Assembly: GCA_003696875.1 (NCBI GenBank)
Contig: RFHL01000124.1
Coordinates: 1-9,872 of the forward strand
DNA from: Bacteroidota bacterium
Lineage (GTDB): Bacteria > Bacteroidota > Bacteroidia > J057
DNA: 9,872 nt
Direction of reading: 5' to 3'
Shown: one piece after another, positions 1-6,350 of the stretch
How the letters are laid out: each line of letters starts with the position of its first letter
Numbering within the stretch: the stretch's first letter is position 1
Program-made: the position numbers and the translations under genes
Notes under the pieces: generated by a model
Database searches by the model: none
Told to the model about the DNA's origin: nothing
Seen by the model: the letters and a program-made list of their open reading frames with translations, nothing else

Positions 1-83
1 GCCTGCCCGCCGGGCTGTACCTGCTGCACCTACGCCAGGGCGATGCCCAGGCCACCCTGCGCCTCACCAAAGTATCTCCCTGA
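1..83 (+). CDS. C-terminal end of a T9SS-sorted secreted protein (5' partial)
   Basis: Only the last 26 codons are present, in the frame starting at position 3 and ending with TGA at 81-83. They read LPAGLYLLHLRQGDAQATLR followed by LTKVSP. The pattern G-(L/I)-Y-(L/I)-(L/V), a short turn, then a final strand ending in L-x-K, is the typical end of the type A C-terminal sorting domain. That domain directs proteins through the type IX secretion system, across the outer membrane and often onto the cell surface. The cargo domain lies outside the window, so the protein's function cannot be stated. The next gene, 51 bp downstream on the same strand, encodes a surface-type lipoprotein, so the two may act together at the cell surface. 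The call rests on the tail pattern only. Confidence 0.75.
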   Translation, partial: LPAGLYLLHLRQGDAQATLRLTKVSP

Positions 84-84
84 T

Positions 85-127
85 CACACGCCCCGGCCGG
101 AGCGTGTGTCCCGGCCGGGCCTTTTTT
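85..127 (+). terminator. Intrinsic terminator with an alternative hairpin
   Basis: A 9-bp perfect stem (CCCGGCCGG at 92-100, CCGGCCGGG at 111-119, 10-nt loop) is followed two bases later by six T (122-127), the form of a Rho-independent terminator for the gene ending at 83. A competing stem, CACACGC (85-91) with GCGTGTG (102-108), uses the loop of the first hairpin and would mask part of its left arm. The T-run ends only 7 nt before the ATG of the next gene, so this element also forms that gene's immediate leader. It could be a simple terminator or an attenuator between the two genes. Confidence 0.65.
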
Positions 128-134
128 CTTGCCT

Positions 135-1163
135 ATGAACCCGCGGATTTCCTGCTTTTGGCTCCTGGCCCTGGCGCTGGCAGCCTGTAAACCCGAGCTG
201 CCAGACCCAACGCCGGTGGCCCCGCTGCCGGCCCGGCCGGTCTATATCCTCAACGAAGGCAATTTCCAATGGGGCAATGCCAGCCTGGACCTCTACTACC
301 CCGACAGCGGGCAGGTGGTTTCCGGCGTATTTGCCCGCGAAAACGGTCGTCCCCTGGGCGATGTGCTCCAGTCGATGACCCTCATCGACGAGCGCGCCTA
401 CCTTGTCGTCAACAACTCTGGCCGAATCGAGGTAGTAGATCCCCACAGCATCGCCCATCTGGGGCGCATTGAGGGCCTGACTTCTCCGCGCTACCTGGCC
501 GAGGTCAGTCCTGGAAAAGCCTATGTCACCGACCTCTATGCCGGCTACCTCCACATCGTAGACCTGGCCACCTTATCGGTTACGGGGCAAGTTGCCCTGC
601 CGGGCTGGAGCGAGGCCCTGATCCGGGTCGGGGGGGAGGTCTTTGTCAGCCACATGCAGCGGCCCTGGCTCTACGTCATTGATCCGGCCCGTGATGCCAT
701 CATAGACAGCCTGCCGGTCGGCCTCGGTGGCAACAGCCTGGTGCAGGACCAGGCCGGGGCGCTCTGGCTACTTTGTGAAGGAGACCTGCTCGGAGGGGCG
801 GCGGGCAGCCTTTGGCGCATCGACCCCGCCACCCGGAGCGTCACCGGCCATTGGGACTTTGGCCCCGGGGAGCATCCGTCGGAACTGACGGTCAGCCCGC
901 AAGGCGATCAGCTGTATTTTTTGCTCGACGGGGTACGCAGCTTGTCGGTTTCGGCTCCTAGCCTGCCAGCTACCAGCCTTGTGCCGGCTCAGGGGCGCAC
1001 CTTTTATGGCCTGGGTGTAGATCCGCATACTGGGACCCTGTATGCGTCTGATGCCATCGACTACGTACAGCGGGGGCTGGTCTATCGCTTCACCCCCGAG
1101 GGGGCGCGTTTGGATTCCTTCCGGGCTGGGCCCATCCCGGGAGGGTTTTGTTTTGGGGAGTAG
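135..1163 (+). CDS. YncE/DUF5074-like beta-propeller surface lipoprotein (BtuG-like)
   Basis: The 342-aa protein starts with a lipoprotein signal peptide: a basic N-terminus, a hydrophobic stretch at about residues 8-17, and lipobox LAAC with Cys18. The mature protein begins CKPELPD; acidic residues after the Cys are weakly consistent with surface export of Bacteroidota lipoproteins. The body is a series of beta-propeller blades of the YVTN/YncE type. It has the opening signature NEGNFQWGNAS (about 40-50), then PLGDVLQSM (about 73-81), VNNSG (about 92-96) and TSPRY (about 116-120). From memory these match the DUF5074/YncE lipoproteins of Bacteroidota, a group that includes the cobalamin-binding BtuG proteins partnered with TonB-dependent receptors. 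Cobalamin binding here is an inference; no receptor or riboswitch is in the window. ATG at 135 is preferred over the in-frame TTG at 129 because it gives a normal signal peptide. No Shine-Dalgarno is seen. The last two codons (GGG GAG) and the TAG stop lie inside the first unit of an 8-bp repeat array. Confidence 0.8.
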   Translation: MNPRISCFWLLALALAACKPELPDPTPVAPLPARPVYILNEGNFQWGNASLDLYYPDSGQVVSGVFARENGRPLGDVLQSMTLIDERAYLVVNNSGRIEVVDPHSIAHLGRIEGLTSPRYLAEVSPGKAYVTDLYAGYLHIVDLATLSVTGQVALPGWSEALIRVGGEVFVSHMQRPWLYVIDPARDAIIDSLPVGLGGNSLVQDQAGALWLLCEGDLLGGAAGSLWRIDPATRSVTGHWDFGPGEHPSELTVSPQGDQLYFLLDGVRSLSVSAPSLPATSLVPAQGRTFYGLGVDPHTGTLYASDAIDYVQRGLVYRFTPEGARLDSFRAGPIPGGFCFGE

Positions 1164-1250
1164 GGGAGTGGGTAAGTAGGAAAATGGGCAAGGAGGAAAA
1201 TGGGGAAGTGGGGGAGTAGGAGGATAGGGAAGTAGGGGAATGGGAGCGGG
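1155..1250 (+). repeat. Degenerate octanucleotide tandem array (12 units)
   Basis: Read from 1155 in steps of 8, the sequence is GGGGAGTA, GGGGAGTG, GGTAAGTA, GGAAAATG, GGCAAGGA, GGAAAATG, GGGAAGTG, GGGGAGTA, GGAGGATA, GGGAAGTA, GGGGAATG, GGAGCGGG. Every unit begins GG and the consensus is about GGRRARTR. The + strand is almost purely purine apart from the T near the end of each unit. Since 8 is not a multiple of 3, the array reads through all frames on the opposite strand and produces spurious Pro/Leu/Phe/Ser-rich ORFs. Several G3-G5 runs could form G-quadruplexes. The array begins within the last codons of the propeller lipoprotein gene. Confidence 0.9.
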
Positions 1251-1327
1251 GGCGATTTCCCCGGGTCACTGGTCGCTTGTTGGGCATCCCTCATCTAGAG
1301 GGGAAGAAGGTCAAAGCGGATTTTATA

Positions 1328-2440
1328 TCAGCATCGCCGATACTTTTTGCCTGGCATCTGCCGCAGCAGTGCTTTGAATTCCATGCTCAGCAGGAGCGAA
1401 TTGAGCCGGTGCATAGGGATGCCAGTCTTGAGGGCGATGTGGTCAATGATAACCTCGCCTTGGGCGAGGCAGTTGAGGACTTGCGCCTCTTCGGCGCTTA
1501 GCGGTTGAGAGGGCGCTTGCAGCGCCAGTTCCAGCTGTTCGCTTTGGTCATCATGCTGTTGCCACTGTATGTCCAGATCGTCGAGCACCTCCTCCGGGCT
1601 GTTCACCAGGCGGGCGATATCCTGACGAATCAGGGCATTGCAGCCGGCCGAGTAGGGATCACCGATCCGGCCGGGCAGGGCATAGACCTGCCGGCTCTGA
1701 TCAAAGGCCTGCCGGGCGGTGATGAGGGCGCCGCCTTTCTCGGCGGCTTCGATGACAATCACGGCCTTGCAGATGCCCGAGATGATGCGGTTGCGGGCGG
1801 GAAAATGCGGCGCATCGGGCTTGGTGCCGGTGAGGTACTCGGTGAGCAGCCCGCCCTGCTCCAGCATCTGCCGGGCGCGCCGGGCGTGCCGCCCGGGGTA
1901 GATGGTGTCGAGGCCATGGGCCAGGACGGCGGTGGTGCGCCCGCCCGCATCCAATGCCGCCCGGTGGGCGGCGATGTCGATGCCATAGGCCAGTCCGCTC
2001 ACGACATTGATGCCCCGCTGGGCAAAAAAATCGGCAAAGCGTTGCGCCTGCTCCGTGCCATAGTCGGTGGCCTTGCGGGTGCCTACGATGGCGATATTGA
2101 CCTGGGCATTGGGGTCTATATTTCCCTTTTGAAACAGGATGAGCGGTGCGTCGTGGATGTACTTCAGCGCGTGGGGATAGGCATCGTCCAGGTAGGTGAG
2201 CAGGCGGATGCCATGCTTTTCACAGTAGGCGACTTCCAGCTCTGCCCGCTTCAGCGTCTCGGCGCGCTGCACGAGCAGGGCGGTCTGTTCGCCCACGCCA
2301 GGGGTACGCAGCAGCTTGCCTTTGGGGGTGTTGAAGACCGCCTTGGCACTCCCGCAATAGGAGATCAGGTTTTTGACACTGACCGGCCCCAGGCCTTTGG
2401 TAAGCGAGAGAGCGAGCAGGTATAGTGCGCGGTCTTCCAT
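1328..2440 (-). CDS. dprA: DNA processing protein DprA
   Basis: This 370-aa protein is a full-length DprA (Smf), the cytoplasmic loader that binds incoming single-stranded DNA during natural transformation and hands it to RecA. An N-terminal helical, SAM/HhH-like region (about 1-75, with GLGPVSVKNL and TPGVGEQ) is followed by the Rossmann-type DprA core. Diagnostic blocks are IVGTRKATDYG (118-128), SGLAYGIDIAAHRAAL (148-163), HFPARNRIISG (212-222), GGALITA (236-242) and ALPGRIGDPYSAGCNALI (254-271). After an acidic/Gln-rich linker (about 285-312) there is a winged-helix C-terminal domain (about 313-370), as in many DprA proteins. The ATG at 2440 gives the expected start. It is the last gene of a minus-strand cluster, 68 bp after the glycosyltransferase, and that spacer is strongly structured, so it may be transcribed separately. 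dprA is also kept in lineages not known to be transformable, so competence is not proven. Confidence 0.96.
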   Translation of the reverse strand: MEDRALYLLALSLTKGLGPVSVKNLISYCGSAKAVFNTPKGKLLRTPGVGEQTALLVQRAETLKRAELEVAYCEKHGIRLLTYLDDAYPHALKYIHDAPLILFQKGNIDPNAQVNIAIVGTRKATDYGTEQAQRFADFFAQRGINVVSGLAYGIDIAAHRAALDAGGRTTAVLAHGLDTIYPGRHARRARQMLEQGGLLTEYLTGTKPDAPHFPARNRIISGICKAVIVIEAAEKGGALITARQAFDQSRQVYALPGRIGDPYSAGCNALIRQDIARLVNSPEEVLDDLDIQWQQHDDQSEQLELALQAPSQPLSAEEAQVLNCLAQGEVIIDHIALKTGIPMHRLNSLLLSMEFKALLRQMPGKKYRRC

Positions 2441-2445
2441 GCGCT

Positions 2446-2485
2446 AAAAATGCCAAAACCTATGGCATTTGCCAAATTTTTTTGG
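2446..2485 (-). promoter_or_regulatory. Structured spacer between glycosyltransferase and dprA
   Basis: The + strand shows AAATGCC (2448-2454), a 9-nt loop, then GGCATTT (2464-2470), a 7-bp stem. Read on the minus strand, the second arm runs into TTTTT, which resembles a weak intrinsic terminator for the glycosyltransferase transcript just upstream of dprA. A third copy, TGCCA (2470-2474), can compete with 2451-2455 for TGGCA (2463-2467). CCAAA (2472-2476) with TTTGG (2481-2485) forms a further small hairpin. It may be a terminator, an attenuator or a protein-binding region for dprA expression; the sequence alone does not decide. I did not find a convincing TAnnTTTG promoter with a properly spaced TTG. 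Confidence 0.4.
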
Positions 2486-2508
2486 GTGTCAGGCCGAGGG
2501 GGCCCGCA

Positions 2509-3663
2509 TTAGGAACTATGCTGCAAGATCGGCACGACAGGGCTCGTAGGAGGGCCTACGACCTGCTCGGTGAGGTGGGCGAGGGTGGGAATTTCGCTTT
2601 CCCAGGCATAGTGTTCCGGATGGGGAGGAGGGGCCTGCCAGGCCTGAATGCCTTCCCAAACGGGCCAGGCGGGCTCATCCGGGCTCCAGCTGAAGCCCAG
2701 CCTTGTCTCGGCATTGAAGGCATCCCAGTTCTCGTCGGGGGTGTACACGAGGGGGCGCCCGGCAGCGAGAAATTCGTAAAACTTGGTCGGGATTTTCCCT
2801 TGGATGAAGGGCTCCAACTGATACAGGCCAAGCCCCGCGGTGCAGCCCTGGATGAGGGTACTGATCTGCGCGTAGGGGACAAAGGTGGCCCCCCCGATCA
2901 GGCGGATGCGGCCTGGCTGCCGGCTGTTGGCGATGCGCTCGCGCAGCTCTGCGATAATGGCAGGCTGTGCGCTGTAGCCGGCGATGATCAGGTCGATGTC
3001 GGTGTCTTCGGGCAGGGCATTCCAGAAGGCGAGGCTGTCCCAGATGCCCCAGACCGGATCGATCGTCCCGGTATACAGGAGGTAGGGCCGGTCGGGCGCG
3101 GCAAAGTGGGTGGTGGGCGCCACACGGTGGTACTTGTTGCGCACCAGAAAGGCTTTTTCGCCCGCCTCCAGGATATCCAAATAGATGGCCTCGGCATAGC
3201 TGACGGCTCCCAGGTACTTGAGACTGAATAGCTCCAGCTTGCGGACCCACTTACTCAGACGGGGGCGCAGCCACTCAGGATAGTGAGGGGCATGGGCGAG
3301 GGTGAGCGGGTAGTCCTCGTGCATGTCGTAGATCAGGCGCGCCCCGGTGAGTACCCGGAGCACTAGCCCGAGGGGCAGCAATTCGGGACTGTGGAGCACA
3401 TAGGCCCGCGCGCGGAGCCGCAAGGCCCGGTACAGCAGCCGCAGGGACATTGTCCACCGCAGGAAGCTGAGCCGCTCAAAGTATGGAAGGGGATAGATGG
3501 TGACGCCCTCCAGCTTGTAGGGCACGCGGGAGGAGTCATCTTGACCCACCACGGCGACCTGATAGCCCATGCTGGCCTGGGCACAGGCCTGCTTGTAGAA
3601 TATCCGGGGGTGACGGGCGGGATTGAGTACGGTGAGGTGACAGATGTCGAGGCGACGCGACAT
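2509..3663 (-). CDS. GT4-type (GT-B fold) glycosyltransferase
   Basis: The 384-aa protein has the layout of a retaining, nucleotide-sugar-dependent GT-B glycosyltransferase that acts at the cytoplasmic face of the inner membrane in polysaccharide or glycolipid assembly. The N-terminal half carries the RIFYKQA segment (20-26), HSPELLPL (91-98) and YDMHEDYP (112-119), close to the 'YDxHE(D/L)YP' block of related family-4 enzymes. The C-terminal, donor-binding half starts near LLYTGTI (195-201), continues with LIIAGY (225-230), and ends with IPTKFYEFLAAGRPLV (291-306), the equivalent of the conserved Glu-containing donor-site loop. No transmembrane segment or signal peptide is obvious. The gene begins 20 bp after the stop of the flippase gene on the same strand, so the two are probably cotranscribed. 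Donor and acceptor sugars cannot be inferred. Confidence 0.85.
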   Translation of the reverse strand: MSRRLDICHLTVLNPARHPRIFYKQACAQASMGYQVAVVGQDDSSRVPYKLEGVTIYPLPYFERLSFLRWTMSLRLLYRALRLRARAYVLHSPELLPLGLVLRVLTGARLIYDMHEDYPLTLAHAPHYPEWLRPRLSKWVRKLELFSLKYLGAVSYAEAIYLDILEAGEKAFLVRNKYHRVAPTTHFAAPDRPYLLYTGTIDPVWGIWDSLAFWNALPEDTDIDLIIAGYSAQPAIIAELRERIANSRQPGRIRLIGGATFVPYAQISTLIQGCTAGLGLYQLEPFIQGKIPTKFYEFLAAGRPLVYTPDENWDAFNAETRLGFSWSPDEPAWPVWEGIQAWQAPPPHPEHYAWESEIPTLAHLTEQVVGPPTSPVVPILQHSS

Positions 3664-3683
3664 AGGCGACAGGACGGTTAAAG

Positions 3684-5120
3684 CTACACGTTGAAACGGT
3701 TAAAATGAGCCAGCTTTATCAGGCGAAGCGCAAAGGCTATGCCAAGTGTCCCCAGGCCAGCCAGGCCGGTAACGAGCGGCCAGGACAGGCCCAGGCGGTC
3801 CATGCCCCAAAACAGCCCGGCACTCAGCCCGGCGGTGAGGAGGAGCTTGGCAATTTGCACATAAGGAACGCGGATATCGAGCCGGAATTGTATGTACAGC
3901 AGGTAGGCCAGATCCAGGAAGGCATAGCTGAGGACCGTGGTCCAGGCTGAGGCTACCGCGCCATAGCGCGGGATGAAGACCGCATTCAACCCGATGTTGA
4001 GGAGGATGCTGATGACGATCATCCGGTTGACGATGCGCTCGTAGCCGGTGGCCGTCAACAGGGTGCTGAAGATGGCAAAGAAGCCGTTGAGGAAGGCTGC
4101 TACAAAGAGGGCCTTGAGGCAGGCGGTCATGGTGGCCAGATCCTCAGGGGTGGTTTGCTGGTCAAAGAGAAAGAAAAGTTTTTCGCCATAGAAAAACCCG
4201 AACAGGCTGACCAGAATGAGGGGGAGGGCGGTGAGCACCTGCCCAAAATGCAGCAGGCGCTCCTGCTCCCGGATGTCCCGCAGGAAGTAGGCAAAGCGGG
4301 CAAAGAAAATGGGCAAGACGGTCCAAAGGTACATGCTGAAGGCATCCAGCCAGCGGTAGGCACCGGCGTAGAGGCCATTTTCGCGGCTGCCAGCCAGCCG
4401 CTCCAGCATGACCTGATCTACCTTGTCGTGCAAGGAGTATAAAACGGTCATCAGGGCAAAGGTGAGGCTGTGCCGGACGACCTTGCGGACCAGCGGCAGG
4501 TCCAGGTTTGGCCTTACCCAGCCATAGAGACGCATCACCACGCCATAAAAGAGCACGGTCCCCACACCCACCGTGAGCAGCCGGGCGTAGATGAAGCGCT
4601 CCACGCTCAGGCCATACACAAAGAGCGCGCCCGTCAGCCCCAGGAGAAACAACCGGTCAAACACCGACAGAAAGCCATCCAGCTTGAAATGCTGCCCGGC
4701 CCGCACCGTCCCCCGGAAAAATTCCATCACCTGATTGAAGCCGTGGACCAGGCATAACAACAGCAGGAAATAGAGCTCTTCGTCCCGATAGCCCAGGGCC
4801 CAACCGAGCCCTACCATGATAAAGGGGTATACGCCCGCAGCAAAAAGCTTGAAAATGAGTAGGTTGGGAAACCACGTCCGGAACAGCTCCGGCTGATCGG
4901 CCAGGGCTTTGGTGGCGTATTGGTTGACGCCCAGATCCGAGAGGGTAATGAACAAAAAGCCGAAGGCGAGCAGGGCGGCATAGGTCCCCCAGGCCTCGTG
5001 GCCTACGCTATCCTGTACCTGCATCTCCACCAGCAGCCAGACTGGCTTGATCAGGAGATTCAGCAGGACCACTACACTGATATGGGCGAAGAGGCTTTTG
5101 ATAGGGGGTTTTGGGAGCAA
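3684..5120 (-). CDS. Polysaccharide flippase, MOP/Wzx-like membrane protein
   Basis: The 478-aa protein is almost entirely made of hydrophobic segments separated by short basic loops, consistent with a 12-14 transmembrane-helix exporter of the MOP superfamily (Wzx/RfbX type). Such proteins flip lipid-linked oligosaccharides across the inner membrane. The N-terminal block (SLFAHISVVVLLNLLIKPVW), a LSDLGVNQYATKALA segment near residue 65 ('GL..Y..R' region in relatives), and the central LYSLHDKVDQVMLERLAG segment near 225 fit the family. The last codons give FNRFNV before TAG. The start is TTG at 5120: no ATG occurs before the first membrane segment, and an in-frame stop lies at 5157-5159. A possible Shine-Dalgarno GGGGAGG (5131-5137, minus strand) sits 10 nt upstream. 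The gene is paired with a glycosyltransferase 20 bp downstream, as expected for surface-glycan export. The transported glycan is unknown. Confidence 0.85.
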   Translation of the reverse strand: MLPKPPIKSLFAHISVVVLLNLLIKPVWLLVEMQVQDSVGHEAWGTYAALLAFGFLFITLSDLGVNQYATKALADQPELFRTWFPNLLIFKLFAAGVYPFIMVGLGWALGYRDEELYFLLLLCLVHGFNQVMEFFRGTVRAGQHFKLDGFLSVFDRLFLLGLTGALFVYGLSVERFIYARLLTVGVGTVLFYGVVMRLYGWVRPNLDLPLVRKVVRHSLTFALMTVLYSLHDKVDQVMLERLAGSRENGLYAGAYRWLDAFSMYLWTVLPIFFARFAYFLRDIREQERLLHFGQVLTALPLILVSLFGFFYGEKLFFLFDQQTTPEDLATMTACLKALFVAAFLNGFFAIFSTLLTATGYERIVNRMIVISILLNIGLNAVFIPRYGAVASAWTTVLSYAFLDLAYLLYIQFRLDIRVPYVQIAKLLLTAGLSAGLFWGMDRLGLSWPLVTGLAGLGTLGIAFALRLIKLAHFNRFNV

Positions 5121-5130
5121 TATAGGCAGG

Positions 5131-5147
5131 CCTCCCCATATATGGGG
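5131..5147 (-). promoter_or_regulatory. 14-bp perfect palindrome overlapping a Shine-Dalgarno-like site
   Basis: CCCCATATATGGGG at 5134-5147 equals its own reverse complement. On the minus strand its right arm runs directly into AGG, giving GGGGAGG (5131-5137), 10 nt from the TTG start of the flippase gene. In RNA the palindrome could fold only with a small AU loop, and folding would hide part of the Shine-Dalgarno-like run. In DNA it could equally be an operator. It also decides the start choice: TTG at 5120 has acceptable spacing, while an in-frame CTG at 5127-5129 would lie too close. Confidence 0.45.
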
Positions 5148-5217
5148 CTGGTGGGTTTATCCTTTGTATAAATGAAAATCAGAATGAACGATTCTCCGCA
5201 TAGCTTCGTTATGAGGC

Positions 5218-5251
5218 AAAGCCCCCTCAAGTAAGATATCGGGGCTTTTTT
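5218..5251 (+). terminator. Intrinsic terminator, plus orientation, no obvious gene upstream
   Basis: AAAGCCCC (5218-5225) pairs perfectly with GGGGCTTT (5241-5248) across a 15-nt loop, and six T (5246-5251) end the structure. In the other orientation the arm is followed only by TTTGCC, so the element is best read as ending a plus-strand transcript. The nearest annotated gene to its left is the flippase on the minus strand, so the transcript it ends is unexplained. It may instead act as a barrier in front of the lipoprotein gene that starts at 5344. Confidence 0.6.
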
Positions 5252-5343
5252 CGAAAGAATAGGCAAATACTTTCAGGACCTTTGTGACCCCGGTCGAAGG
5301 TCTTCATCTCAATGCAGAATCTTTTTTATCTATCATCCTTACT

Positions 5344-6252
5344 ATGAACATGCAATCTCTTAGTCTGAAAATCTTTGCCCTCGTGGCTTTGTTCAGCGCC
5401 ATTCTCACCAGCTGTACCCCAGACCCTGAGCCCCCCGTTGATCCTATTGGTCCGGCGATTTCGCTGGAGTTTGGGGGGGTTATTGATACCGCTACGGTAC
5501 CCATTGACTCATCTTTTGTGGTGCGTGTCAAGGCCGATGCTGGCGATGGGGCGATCACCCGGATTGAAGTACAAGAAAATGGTGCCCTCCTTTCCGATCT
5601 TGACCGGATCTTTTTTGATGGCGATCCAGCTGGGGGTAACCCTTCTCCCATTCCTGCCGCCGATTCGGCTGGTTTTACCTGGGACATCACCATTGTCGCA
5701 TCCTCTACCCCAGACGAGACCAACACCTACACCATTCGTATTGTAGATAGCAACGGGAAGTCTGACGATGTGAGCGTAGAGATCACAACCGTTGATCCTA
5801 CCACCCCGGTAGAGATCAAGACCGCTTATCTGCTGCTCAATGCCGGTGGTCCGGCTGGTACCGGTGGCCTCGACCTCCACTCCGGCGATGGTACGGGCTC
5901 CTTTACTGACAGCACCGACCTGCGGGACATGGGGATCGACATCAATCAGCCTTTGGCGAGTAACTGGATTCAAAAAATCTCCACGGACGGTCTGACAACC
6001 GGCGCCGTCCTGAAGGTCCCGGCTGCGGGACTGGATTATGATGCGGTTACCACCCAGGAGCAGGTGATTGCTGCCTACGAGGCCGGAACCACCGTGGTTG
6101 GTGCCAGTGACAAGGTTGAGATCGGTGATCTCTTCCTGGTGTACAGCGAAGACCCCGGTAGCGAATTCTCCTACTTCTTGCTGAAGGTGGTGGACATCAA
6201 CATAACCACCAACAACAACCAGGACTACTATGAGTTTGAGGTGAAGCAATAA
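5344..6252 (+). CDS. Lipoprotein of unknown function
   Basis: The 302-aa product was not recognised. Starting at ATG 5344 it has a clear lipoprotein signal: Lys9, a hydrophobic stretch (about 10-21) and the lipobox LTSC with Cys24. An in-frame ATG at 5350 is equally possible, whereas a longer reading from TTG 5284 would bury the signal. The mature part begins with a Pro/acid-rich tether (TPDPEPPVDP). A region of about 90 residues (about 35-145) follows with alternating beta-strand patterns ending in TYTIRIVDSNGKSDDVSVEI, reminiscent of an Ig-like/PKD-type fold. The remaining half contains a Gly/Ser/Asp-rich stretch (about 165-200) and ends in beta-rich sequence (YFLLKVVDI, YEFEVKQ). No catalytic motif is visible. 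An outer-membrane or surface structural or binding role is an inference from the signal and fold pattern. The gene looks visibly less G+C-rich than its neighbours (many GAT, GGT, ATT codons), which could reflect high expression or a different origin. Confidence 0.8.
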   Translation: MNMQSLSLKIFALVALFSAILTSCTPDPEPPVDPIGPAISLEFGGVIDTATVPIDSSFVVRVKADAGDGAITRIEVQENGALLSDLDRIFFDGDPAGGNPSPIPAADSAGFTWDITIVASSTPDETNTYTIRIVDSNGKSDDVSVEITTVDPTTPVEIKTAYLLLNAGGPAGTGGLDLHSGDGTGSFTDSTDLRDMGIDINQPLASNWIQKISTDGLTTGAVLKVPAAGLDYDAVTTQEQVIAAYEAGTTVVGASDKVEIGDLFLVYSEDPGSEFSYFLLKVVDINITTNNNQDYYEFEVKQ

Positions 6253-6277
6253 CCTGCGGCCTCTTAACCGTACCGAT

Positions 6278-6314
6278 AAAGTAACCGGCTCCCGTGTGGG
6301 GCCGGTTACTTTTT
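6278..6314 (+). terminator. Strong intrinsic terminator after the lipoprotein gene
   Basis: AAAGTAACCGGC (6278-6289) pairs perfectly with GCCGGTTACTTT (6301-6312). The stem extends across one bulged T by CCC (6291-6293) with GGG (6298-6300), leaving a GTGT loop, and ends in five T (6310-6314). It lies 25 bp after the TAA of the lipoprotein gene, so that gene is probably transcribed alone and the following acetyltransferase needs its own promoter. Confidence 0.9.
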
Positions 6315-6350
6315 GGTATATTTCTCCTTCGTCCAAAAACCCGGTCAGGC

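Noticed and set aside
1082..1294. Minus-strand ORF rich in Pro, Leu, Phe and Tyr
   Set aside because: It is the octamer array read on the other strand; the 8-bp period yields such peptides in every frame.
1287..1303. Small hairpin CCCTC-ATCTA-GAGGG downstream of dprA as its terminator
   Set aside because: The stem is only 5 bp and no T-run follows on the minus strand, so it does not meet the form of an intrinsic terminator.
1505..2425. Long plus-strand ORF of about 306 aa
   Set aside because: It is antisense to dprA, whose protein matches a known family along its full length; the ORF itself has no recognisable motif.
2425..3231. Plus-strand ORF of about 268 aa
   Set aside because: It is antisense to the glycosyltransferase gene and lacks domain features; long spurious ORFs are expected in G+C-rich DNA.
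5284..5343. Upstream extension of the unknown lipoprotein (non-ATG start)
   Set aside because: It would place about 20 residues before a well-formed signal peptide that begins at ATG 5344.
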